From: CAWDVB01 sp963824105
GTDB lineage: Bacteria > Actinomycetota > Actinomycetes > Propionibacteriales > Nocardioidaceae
Assembly (NCBI GenBank): GCA_963824105.1
Contig: CAWGNN010000010.1
Coordinates: forward strand, 62,001 to 126,000
Direction: 5' to 3'
DNA: 64,000 bases
Made by a program: the position numbers and the translations under genes. Under the pieces are notes generated by a model that did no database searches, had not been told where the DNA came from, and saw only the letters and a list, made by a program, of their open reading frames with translations. Position 1 is the first letter of the stretch; each line of letters starts with the position of its first letter. Below are positions 34,065 to 41,722 of this stretch, piece by piece.

Positions 34065-34149
34065 CGACGGATCATCTCGCGAGCAGAGGGTCAGGTGCGT
34101 GATTCACGGGGCACCGACCGGAGGAGCCACTTGGGACTTGCCACGTGCG

Positions 34150-34929
34150 TCACTCGTCGTACCAGCGGCGGTCGAGGGTGTCGACGGCACGGGCGACGGC
34201 GTGGGCGCAGGCGCGGAGGGGTTCCTCGAGGGAGGCGAGGTTGACCTCGGTGGAGGCGATGATCGCGATGGCGACCATGGCGGTGTCCCTGGGGTCGCGG
34301 GTGCTGAAGACGGGGACGCCGAGCGAGGCGACGCCGAGCCGGTTCTGCTGGACGCTGTCGGCAAGCCGGGTGCGGCGGACGACGGCGAGCTGGCGGCGCA
34401 GCAACTCCTTGTCGGTGACCGTGTACGGGGTCACGGAGCTCAGGTGGCCCAGCACCTGCTCCTGGACGCTCTCGGGGGCGAAGGCGAGCAGCACCTTGCC
34501 GAGCGCGGTGGAGTGCAGCGGGAGGCGCGACCCGGGCAGGTGGCGGGTGGTGAAGGTGCGGGAGCCGGCGAGGCGGTCGATCACCAGGGCATAGAGGCCG
34601 TCGCGCACTCCCACGTGCACGGTCTGCCCGGTGCGGAGGACCAGATCCTGCAGGTGTGGCAGTGCGGCCTCGCGCATGGAGGTCGGCCGTGCCAGCAGGC
34701 CCAGCTGCCAGGTGCGGGCGCCGATCTCGTAGAGCCCGTCGGCACGCTGCTGCAGGATCCGGCCGTCGACCAGGTCCCGCAGCCGCCGGTGGGTGGTGGC
34801 CAGGGGAGTCCCGGTGCGACGCGCGATCTGGCTGAGGCTCAGCACCCGGTGGGCCTCATCGAACGCGTCGAGCAGCCCGAGCGCCCGGAAGGTCACCGAC
34901 TCCCCGGGGGCGGTGCGTGTGACGGCCAT
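34150..34929 (-). CDS. IclR-family transcriptional regulator (1)
   Basis: Predicted protein of 259 residues. The N-terminal winged helix (ALGLLDAFDEAHRVLSLSQI, RTGTPLATTHRRLRDLVDG) is followed by the IclR effector domain (LPHLQDLVLRTGQTVHVGV, LPLHSTALGKVLLAF). The ligand pocket is at the C-terminal half (VFSTRDPRDTAMVAIAII). It is divergent from the FAD oxidoreductase that opens the eight-gene carboxylase operon, so it is the obvious candidate regulator of that operon. A 17-bp imperfect palindrome lies between them. Confidence 0.93.
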   Translation of the reverse strand: MAVTRTAPGESVTFRALGLLDAFDEAHRVLSLSQIARRTGTPLATTHRRLRDLVDGRILQQRADGLYEIGARTWQLGLLARPTSMREAALPHLQDLVLRTGQTVHVGVRDGLYALVIDRLAGSRTFTTRHLPGSRLPLHSTALGKVLLAFAPESVQEQVLGHLSSVTPYTVTDKELLRRQLAVVRRTRLADSVQQNRLGVASLGVPVFSTRDPRDTAMVAIAIIASTEVNLASLEEPLRACAHAVARAVDTLDRRWYDE

Positions 34930-35040
34930 GGGATCTCCTTCCGCCGGCTCCTGCTGCTGGCCCCTTCCGCCGGCCCGGTCCGCTGGCCCGGTCGGCCACT
35001 GCGGGCCAGCGTCGTTCCGGCTGTGAGGACGGTCGCATGT

Positions 35041-35057
35041 TTTTCATCAGATGGAAA
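35041..35057. promoter_or_regulatory. Candidate IclR operator
   Basis: TTTTCATCAGATGGAAA is a 17-bp palindrome around a central A with one mismatched pair (arms TTTTCATC and GATGGAAA). It lies about 110 bp from the IclR start and 74 bp from the FAD oxidoreductase start, within an AT-rich pocket of a GC-rich gap. Size and symmetry suit an IclR-family dimer site. This is inference from position only. Confidence 0.45.
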
Positions 35058-35130
35058 GGTGGCGGGTGTCGCACACCGGCTGAGTTCAAGGTGGGGCAAC
35101 GCATCAGGAGTGTGGGAGAGGAGGGCTGCG

Positions 35131-36831
35131 ATGACCGGGATGACCGCTTCGGCTCGGTACGACGCGGTTGTCCTCGGCGGTGGGCACCACGCCACCATCA
35201 TCGCCCCCTACCTGGCGCGGGCCGGTCTCTCCGTGGGGGTCTTCGAGGGCCGCGGCCGGCTCGGCGGCTCGGCGCTGAGCAGCAAGGGGCCGCTCTCCGG
35301 CTACCGGATGAACAACTACTCCCACTGGACCCGCTTCTACTCCCACCCGGCCTACCGCGACTTCGACCTCTACACCGAGGGGCTGCGCTACGAGTTCCCC
35401 GAAGGCAACGAGGCGATGGTCTTCGACGACGGCTCGTCCTTCGTCGGATGGTCGGCCTGGAGGGTCGTCGACGAGCACGGCACCCAGGAGCCGTGGCCCG
35501 AGGGGGTGAAGCGGACCGAGGAGGCGATCCGCCGCTTCTCCGACGCCGATGCCGACACCTACCTGCGCATCCACGAGGCGTATGCCGGGTCGTGGAAGGA
35601 AGCGTTCGGGAAGCACCGCTACTCCGCGCCGCCGCCGTGGGGGACAGCGGATCCGCTGGAGTCGCTGCTCGAGGAGGGTGGGCTGCTCGAGCCGGTGCAC
35701 CAGTTCATGAGCACCCGGCAGCTGGCCTACGACTTCTTCGAGTCCGACGAGCTGCGGACCCTGTTCCTGCGCGCGGCCACCACCTCGACCGGGTGCTACG
35801 GCGACGACGTCCCCGGCCTCCAGGGCCTGGTCCACGTGCTGGCCCTGACACTCTCGTTGGAGCCCGCCGCGATCGCCGTCGGAGGAACCCAGGCGATCAC
35901 GGACGCGCTGGTGAGCGCCGGGCGCAAGCGCGGCGTCGAGTACCACACCCACAGCCGCGTCGCGCAGGTCCTGGTCCGCGACGGGCGGGCGACCGGCATC
36001 AGGCTCGAGAGCGGAGACGTCGTCGACGCCGATCTCGTGGTCAGCGGCCTGGGTCTCCCCCAGACCCTCCTCGACCTCACCCCGGACGTCTCCTTGGCCC
36101 GGAGGACCCGCAATCGGCTGGCGAACGTGCACTACGACCGTGGACAGCTGGCGTGGATCAACGTGGCCGTGCACGAGCCTCCCGACTACGCCTCCTTCAC
36201 CGGAGACCCCGACGTCGGTCCGCAGCCCCGGCTCTACTGGGGGCCGAAGGACCCCGACTGGCTGGCCACCCGCTACCAGGCCGAGATCATGACGCGCGGC
36301 CACTCCAGCCGGTTCTTCGCCCTCAGCAGCACCGACACCCTCTGGGATCCCAGCCGGGCGCCGGAGGGACGGCACCTGGTCGGCGTCGAGGAGTTCTGTG
36401 CTCCGCTTCGGTTCTTCGATCGAGACGGCTGGCGGCGCATCGAGCGGGACGTCGAGCAGCTGCTCCGCGACTCCTGGCCGCGCTACGCACCCAACATGAC
36501 TGCCGACAACATCGAGTCGGTGCGGCTGACCATGCCGCGGGACATCCTGGCCACCCACCCGGACATGCTCGAGGGCGGCTACAGCCAAGGCACCACGATG
36601 GCCAGCCAGTCCGGACGATTCCGTCCCATCCCCGAGCTGTCGGGCTACCGGACGGTGCTGCCGAACCTGTACAACTGCTCGTCCTCGATGCACTCCGGCT
36701 CCGGCATCGGCCGGGGGAACAGCCTGAACTGCTGGCGCACCGTCGCCTCCGACCTCGGCATCGACCCCGATGCCACGCTCACCCAACCGACCGACGCCTC
36801 AGAGTCGGGCACTACGAAGGAGCACGCATGA
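35131..36831 (+). CDS. FAD-dependent oxidoreductase (phytoene desaturase-like)
   Basis: Predicted protein of 566 residues. The N-terminal dinucleotide-binding fold is YDAVVLGGGHHATIIAPYLA, followed by VFEGRGRLGGSALSS. This is the CrtI/amine-oxidase-like motif that holds FAD. VEYHTHSRVAQVLVRDGRA and a C-terminal SSSMHSGSGIGRGN (FAD pyrophosphate contact) fit the same superfamily. Enzymes of this group desaturate or isomerise alicyclic or polyene substrates. GAGGAGGG lies upstream of ATG 35131, and the longer frame back to 34099 runs through the regulator. It is the first gene of the operon and overlaps the next gene by 4 bp. A substrate cannot be named. Confidence 0.88.
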   Translation: MTGMTASARYDAVVLGGGHHATIIAPYLARAGLSVGVFEGRGRLGGSALSSKGPLSGYRMNNYSHWTRFYSHPAYRDFDLYTEGLRYEFPEGNEAMVFDDGSSFVGWSAWRVVDEHGTQEPWPEGVKRTEEAIRRFSDADADTYLRIHEAYAGSWKEAFGKHRYSAPPPWGTADPLESLLEEGGLLEPVHQFMSTRQLAYDFFESDELRTLFLRAATTSTGCYGDDVPGLQGLVHVLALTLSLEPAAIAVGGTQAITDALVSAGRKRGVEYHTHSRVAQVLVRDGRATGIRLESGDVVDADLVVSGLGLPQTLLDLTPDVSLARRTRNRLANVHYDRGQLAWINVAVHEPPDYASFTGDPDVGPQPRLYWGPKDPDWLATRYQAEIMTRGHSSRFFALSSTDTLWDPSRAPEGRHLVGVEEFCAPLRFFDRDGWRRIERDVEQLLRDSWPRYAPNMTADNIESVRLTMPRDILATHPDMLEGGYSQGTTMASQSGRFRPIPELSGYRTVLPNLYNCSSSMHSGSGIGRGNSLNCWRTVASDLGIDPDATLTQPTDASESGTTKEHA

Positions 36832-38681
36832 CCACTCTCGATGACGGCAGCTCGACCTCCGGGGCTCCCGACGCGCGCTTCCCCGACCCCTATGAGATCG
36901 AGGTGCCGGCGGAGGCCGCGGGCTGGGAGGGCATGTACTCCTACTTCAATCTCTTCCTGCCGCAGCGTCGCGAGACCGACAGCAACAAGACGTGGTTCCG
37001 CAACGGCATGCACTTCCCCGAGCCGATGCCTCCCTTCGACATCGTCACCGCGGACAGCGCCTACATGAGCACCGGGGTGATGAACACCCGCGTCTTCGCC
37101 CTGCCCCCCGCGCTCGGCCTCGACGTCAGGGTGATCGGTGGCTACCCCTACATGTCCTCGCTCGGGGTCGAGGACCCCGAGGAGATCGGCCGTCGCGCCG
37201 AGGAGTTCGCCGTCCGCGTCGGTCACTACTACGCCAACTGGCCCGACCTCTACGCCAAGTGGGAGGACAAGGTCCGCGAGCAGATCGCCGCGCTGAAGGG
37301 GATCACCATCCCGGCGCTCGGTGAGTTCGAGCCGGTGGAGAACGTGCTGGCCGGTCGCGGCGTTACCGAGGCCAACGAGCTGCTCGTCGCGTTCCAGGCG
37401 ATCCTGGCCTCGCTCGACGCCACCTGGAATCTGCACAGCGAGATGCTGAACATGGGGTACGCCGCATACCTCAACTTCCTCACCATCATGAGGAGCCACT
37501 TCCCCGAGATCTCCGACCAGCAGGTCGCCAAGCTGGTCAGCGGCGTCGAGGTCATCATCTTCAGGCCCGACGACGAGCTGAAGCGGCTGGCCGCCAAGGC
37601 GATCGAGCTGGGGGTCACCGAGGAGGTGGCCGGAGCCGCCGACTTCGGCTCGCTCACCGCGACCCTGCAGGGGAGCGAGGCGGGGCGCGCCTGGCTCGCC
37701 GAGTGGGAGACCTCCGCCGACCCGTGGTTCAACTTCTCCTACGGCAACGGCTTCTACCACCACCACCGCAGCTGGTCCGACGACCCGGCCTTCCCGCTCA
37801 CCATGGTGGGCGAGTACATCGGGCGGCTGCAGCGGGGAGAGGACCTGTCCCGCCCGCTCGGGACCATCGAGGCCGAGCGGGACGAGCTCACCGCCCAGTA
37901 CCGCGAGCTCATCCCCGAGGGCGATGCCCGGCAGGCGTTCGACGACGCGCTCGGGCTGTCGAAGACGGTGTTTCCCTACGTGGAGAACCACAACTTCTAC
38001 ATCGAGCACTGGTACATGACGGAGTTCTGGCGCAAGATGCGCGAGCTCGGGGAGCTCTTCGTCCGGTTCGGCTTCTTCGAGAACGTCGACGACCTGTTCT
38101 TCCTCCGCCGTGCCGAGGTTGCCGACGCCATCTCGGACCTGCAGTTCAGCTGGTGCTCGGGCGGTGAGCCGATCGGCCCGTCGTACTGGCCACCGATCGT
38201 CGCCGATCGCCGCCGCGTGCTCCAGGTGCTGCGCGAGTGGACCCCTCCGCCCGCGCTCGGCCCAGCACCCAGCGCCATCGTCGAGCCGATGACGATCATG
38301 CTGTGGGGTATCACCGACGAGCAGGTGCGCCGGTGGCTGACGGCGTCCGACGACGTGACCACCCTCGAGGGGTTCGCCGGGGCGCCCGGCGTCGCCGAGG
38401 GCCCGGCCCGCGTGGTGTTGAGCCCCCAGGGCCTCGACGAGCTGAAGGATGGCGAGATCCTGGTCGCGCCCATCACCGCACCGAGCTGGACCCCGGTGTT
38501 CGCCCGCATCAAGGGGGCCGTGAGCGACATCGGCGGCATCATGTGCCACGCTGCGATCGTCAGCCGTGAGTACGGCCTGCCCGCGGTCGTGGGCACCGGC
38601 AACGCCACGCACGTGATCCGCACCGGGCAGATGATCCGGGTCGATGGGAACACCGGGATCGTGACCATCCTCGATGACTGA
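36828..38681 (+). CDS. PEP-synthase-like subunit with phospho-His, phenylphosphate-synthase-alpha-like
   Basis: Predicted protein of 617 residues. The C-terminus is a PEP-utilising mobile domain: LEGFAGAPGVAEGPARVVL, ILVAPITAPSWTPVF, then GGIMCHAAIVSREYGLPAVV with phospho-carrier H574. The long N-terminal part (EAAGWEGMYSYF, WFRNGMHFPEPMPPFD, MLNMGYAAYLNF) looks like protein 1 of Thauera phenylphosphate synthase, which is about this size and binds the hydroxyl acceptor. The ATP-binding half is missing here and is encoded by the next gene. The pair should transfer a phosphoryl group from ATP through H574 to an enol or phenol hydroxyl. It overlaps both neighbours (4 and 8 bp). The acceptor is unknown. 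Confidence 0.85.
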   Translation: MTTLDDGSSTSGAPDARFPDPYEIEVPAEAAGWEGMYSYFNLFLPQRRETDSNKTWFRNGMHFPEPMPPFDIVTADSAYMSTGVMNTRVFALPPALGLDVRVIGGYPYMSSLGVEDPEEIGRRAEEFAVRVGHYYANWPDLYAKWEDKVREQIAALKGITIPALGEFEPVENVLAGRGVTEANELLVAFQAILASLDATWNLHSEMLNMGYAAYLNFLTIMRSHFPEISDQQVAKLVSGVEVIIFRPDDELKRLAAKAIELGVTEEVAGAADFGSLTATLQGSEAGRAWLAEWETSADPWFNFSYGNGFYHHHRSWSDDPAFPLTMVGEYIGRLQRGEDLSRPLGTIEAERDELTAQYRELIPEGDARQAFDDALGLSKTVFPYVENHNFYIEHWYMTEFWRKMRELGELFVRFGFFENVDDLFFLRRAEVADAISDLQFSWCSGGEPIGPSYWPPIVADRRRVLQVLREWTPPPALGPAPSAIVEPMTIMLWGITDEQVRRWLTASDDVTTLEGFAGAPGVAEGPARVVLSPQGLDELKDGEILVAPITAPSWTPVFARIKGAVSDIGGIMCHAAIVSREYGLPAVVGTGNATHVIRTGQMIRVDGNTGIVTILDD

Positions 38682-39840
38682 TGTGCTGATGCCCCCGACC
38701 GTCAAGGAGACCACGGTGACCACCTCATCTCCCACCCCGCCCGAGCCGATCCTCTGGTTCGAGGACCTGCGGATGACCGACCGTCCCTTGGTCGGCGGCA
38801 AGTGCGCCAGCCTCGGTGAGCTCACCAATGCCGGCATCCCGGTCCCGCTCGGGTTCGCGATCACGGTGCAGTCGTGGCTGGAGACGATCGAGCTCGACGA
38901 CCTCAAGCACAGCATCGGCGGCCTCACCCGCTCGGTCGACCCGAGCGACAACGCCGCACTCCGTCAGGTGCAGGCGCGGGCGGCCGCGATCCTGGCCGAG
39001 GCACCGATCCCGCCGCGGGTGGAGCGGGCGATCCGCAACGGGTACGCCGAGCTGTGCGGGCGGACCGGCCGCCCCGACCTTCCGGTCGCGGTCCGGTCCT
39101 CCGCCGTCGCCGAGGACGGGGCCGCGTCCAGCTTCGCCGGCCAGCAGGAGACCTACCTGTGGGTGGTCGGCATCGACCAGGTGCTTGCCCGGGTGCGTGA
39201 CTGCTGGGCGAGCCTGTTCACTCCGCAGGCGATCGCCTATCGCAGCAAGCTGGACGAGGCGGCTCGCGAGGAAGCCGTGCTGATGAGCGTCGCGGTGCAG
39301 GAGATGGTCGACGCCGAAGTCGCCGGGGTCGGCTTCACCGTGAGTCCGCGCACCGGCGACCCGTCGGTGATGGCGGTCAACGCGAGCTGGGGGCTGGGCG
39401 AGTGCGTGGTGGCCGGCGAGGTGACCCCCGACGAGTACTGGATCAACAAGGTCGGGGGCTCGGTGCGGAGCCGGACCATCACCCGCAAGCTGCACCGGCG
39501 CATCCCGTCGGCAAGCGGCACCGGGACCGACATGGTCGACGTGCCCGAGGAGCTGATGGAGGCGCCCTGCCTCGACGACGACCTGTTGGGTGAGCTGGCC
39601 GCGATCATGATCCGCATCGAGAAGCACTACGGCAGCGCCCAGGACATCGAGTGGGCACTCGCCCGTGACGCCGACGGCAGCCATCGGTTCATGCTCTTGC
39701 AGTCGCGCCCGGAGACCGTCGTCGCGTCGGCGCTGAAGGCCCGCCCCGTCACACCGGCCGAGGAGCCCACCGCCCCGGCGGCCGCTCACTACCTGTCGGT
39801 GGTCCAGTCGCTCAGCGGCAAGGCTCGGGGGACCTCGTGA
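38674..39840 (+). CDS. PEP-synthase ATP-binding subunit, phenylphosphate-synthase-beta-like
   Basis: Predicted protein of 388 residues that covers only the N-terminal ATP-binding domain of PEP synthase / pyruvate phosphate dikinase. It has VGGKCASLGELTNAGIPVP, VAVRSSAVAEDGAASSFAGQ (nucleotide loop) with QETYLWV, GLGECVVAGEVTPDEY and FMLLQSRPET. There is no phospho-histidine or PEP-barrel domain; the partner subunit upstream has the histidine. The same split and similar sizes are known for phenylphosphate synthase proteins 1 and 2. The third Thauera subunit (paired CBS domains) is not present in this operon. ATG 38674 overlaps the previous gene by 8 bp. It should generate the phospho-His intermediate from ATP. 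Confidence 0.87.
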   Translation: MTDVLMPPTVKETTVTTSSPTPPEPILWFEDLRMTDRPLVGGKCASLGELTNAGIPVPLGFAITVQSWLETIELDDLKHSIGGLTRSVDPSDNAALRQVQARAAAILAEAPIPPRVERAIRNGYAELCGRTGRPDLPVAVRSSAVAEDGAASSFAGQQETYLWVVGIDQVLARVRDCWASLFTPQAIAYRSKLDEAAREEAVLMSVAVQEMVDAEVAGVGFTVSPRTGDPSVMAVNASWGLGECVVAGEVTPDEYWINKVGGSVRSRTITRKLHRRIPSASGTGTDMVDVPEELMEAPCLDDDLLGELAAIMIRIEKHYGSAQDIEWALARDADGSHRFMLLQSRPETVVASALKARPVTPAEEPTAPAAAHYLSVVQSLSGKARGTS

Positions 39841-40340
39841 ACGACAGCCCCACGGCTACCTGGGCCGACGTGCTCGCTCTGGTCGCCCAGCTCGACGAGT
39901 CCGGGTTGGAGGAGGCGGAGGTCGTCACCGAGGGGGTGTCGGTGCGGGTGTCGCGGACCCCGGGCGGCCTGCGACACACGTCCCCTGCGTCGAGCATCGG
40001 ACCGGCCGTCCCCGTGGCGCAGGCGGCTCCGGAGGAGCAGGCGCCCGTGGACGCCGAGCTGATTCCGGACCTGGACCGCAGCGACCTGATCGACCTGACC
40101 GCACCGATGCTGGGCGTCCTCTACCACCGTCCGGCACCGGACAAGGAGCCGTTCGTCCGCGTCGGCGACGTGGTCGAGCCGGAGACCACGGTGGCGATCA
40201 TCGAGGTGATGAAGCTGATGAACCCGGTCCATGCCGGGGTCTCCGGTGTCGTCGTCGAGGTGGTCGCGCCAGACGGCACCCTGGTCGAGCACGGCCAGGT
40301 GATCCTGCGTCTGGAGCCGCTGGACGGGTCGGGTGCCTGA
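39837..40340 (+). CDS. Biotin carboxyl carrier protein (AccB-like)
   Basis: Predicted protein of 167 residues. The N-terminal helix region (WADVLALVAQLDESGLEEAE) is typical of AccB-type carriers, followed by a Pro/Ala-rich linker. The biotinyl domain starts LIDLTAPMLGVLYHRP and has the biotin site EVMKLMNPV with K126. It carries carboxybiotin between the biotin carboxylase downstream and the carboxyltransferase after that. The GTG start overlaps the previous stop (GTGA). A dedicated carrier within the operon implies a self-contained carboxylase separate from the single-chain enzyme at 24.4 kb. Confidence 0.93.
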   Translation: MNDSPTATWADVLALVAQLDESGLEEAEVVTEGVSVRVSRTPGGLRHTSPASSIGPAVPVAQAAPEEQAPVDAELIPDLDRSDLIDLTAPMLGVLYHRPAPDKEPFVRVGDVVEPETTVAIIEVMKLMNPVHAGVSGVVVEVVAPDGTLVEHGQVILRLEPLDGSGA

Positions 40341-40342
40341 CC

Positions 40343-41722
40343 GTGGCTCGTGTCCTCATCGCCAACCGAGGCGAGATCGCCGTACGCGTGGTCGCCGCCT
40401 GCCGTCGCCTCGGCTTCGAGGCGGTCCTCGCCGCGAGCGCGGCTGACAAGGACTCGATGGCAGCTCGGTTGGCCGACCGGGTGCTGGTGATCGGCCCCGC
40501 TGAGCCGTCCCGGTCCTATCTGCGCCCTGAGCTGCTGGTGCAGGCCGCGGTGCACGCCGGAGCGGACATCCTCCACCCGGGCTACGGGTTCTGCAGTGAG
40601 AAGGCCGAGCTCGGGGAGATGCTCGAGGAGGCCGGCATCGCGCTGGCCGGCCCCCGTCCCGAGACGCTGCGTGCGGTGGGGGACAAGAACACCGCGCGCG
40701 CCGTGGCCGTGCAGGCCGGCGTCCCGGTCGCCCCAGGGGCGGAGGTCAAAGACCTGGAAGGGGCGGTGCAGGCGGCCCGCGACATCGGCTTCCCCGTGCT
40801 GCTCAAGGCGGTCCACGGCGGCGGTGGCCGCGGCATCCACCTGGTCGACGCCGAGGACCGGCTCCCGCTCCTCGTCGAGCAGGCCGAGGCCGAGGCTCGG
40901 GCCGGCTTCGGCGATCCGGCGCTGTACTTGGAGAAGTTCTTCCCCGCCGCGCGCCACGTCGAGGTCCAGATCTTCGGTGACGGCGAGGGCGGGTGCGTCG
41001 TGGTCGGCGACCGGGACTGCTCGGTCCAGCGTCGGCACCAGAAGCTCATCGAGGAGTGCCCCGCGCCGGGCATCGGACCGCTCACCCGTGAGCTCCTGCA
41101 CGACAGCGCCCGACGGCTCGGTGAGCACCTGCGCTACCGGGGAGCCGGCACCGTCGAGTTCCTCGTGGACACCACGTCGGTCGGCGACCCCGCCACCGTG
41201 GTCTTCCTCGAGGTGAACGCGCGGATCCAGGTGGAGCACCCGGTGACCGAGGAGGCGTTCGGCGTCGACCTGGTGGCTGCCCAGCTGCGGCTCGCCGCCG
41301 GTCTTCCGCACGGTCTCCCCCCGCTGCCCGCGGTGCCGCCGGCCCACGTGATCGAGTGCCGGATCACCGCAGAGGACCCGGCCGCCGACTTCCGTCCGTC
41401 GCCGGGCCGGATCACCGCCGTCGAGTGGCCGCTCGGCCCGGGCGTTCGGGTCGACACGCACGTCTTCGACGGTTACCTCTTCCCGCCCTACTACGACAGC
41501 CTGCTGGCCAAGGTCATCGTCCGGGCCCACGACCGGGAGGCGGCCGTCGACGCGATGCTCGCGGCGCTGCGCTCCACTCGGGTCGAGGGGGTCCACACCG
41601 TCACCCCCGTGCACGAAGCCGTCCTGACCCACCCCGACTTCCGGCGCGGAGGTGTCACCACCGAATGGCTGCGCTCAGTGTGGCCGCCCGCGTCCCCCAG
41701 CCCGGAGGAGCCGCACCGATGA
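40343..41722 (+). CDS. accC: Biotin carboxylase (AccC-type)
   Basis: Predicted protein of 459 residues, the normal length for AccC. MARVLIANRGEIAVRVV opens the pre-ATP-grasp domain. LHPGYGFCSEKAEL, KAVHGGGGRGIHLVD, DRDCSVQRRHQKLIEE and LEVNARIQVEHPVTEE are the ATP, bicarbonate and biotin site motifs, all intact. It forms carboxyphosphate from bicarbonate and ATP and carboxylates biotin on the carrier encoded 2 bp upstream. Its stop overlaps the carboxyltransferase ATG by 4 bp. The GTG start matches the family N-terminus exactly. The gene symbol is by family; this copy is probably dedicated to the operon's own reaction rather than to fatty acid synthesis. Confidence 0.95.
   Translation: MARVLIANRGEIAVRVVAACRRLGFEAVLAASAADKDSMAARLADRVLVIGPAEPSRSYLRPELLVQAAVHAGADILHPGYGFCSEKAELGEMLEEAGIALAGPRPETLRAVGDKNTARAVAVQAGVPVAPGAEVKDLEGAVQAARDIGFPVLLKAVHGGGGRGIHLVDAEDRLPLLVEQAEAEARAGFGDPALYLEKFFPAARHVEVQIFGDGEGGCVVVGDRDCSVQRRHQKLIEECPAPGIGPLTRELLHDSARRLGEHLRYRGAGTVEFLVDTTSVGDPATVVFLEVNARIQVEHPVTEEAFGVDLVAAQLRLAAGLPHGLPPLPAVPPAHVIECRITAEDPAADFRPSPGRITAVEWPLGPGVRVDTHVFDGYLFPPYYDSLLAKVIVRAHDREAAVDAMLAALRSTRVEGVHTVTPVHEAVLTHPDFRRGGVTTEWLRSVWPPASPSPEEPHR

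Noticed and set aside
34099..35130. Upstream extension of the FAD oxidoreductase frame
   Set aside because: It runs antisense through the IclR gene. The FAD-binding N-terminus starts exactly after GAGGAGGG at 35131.
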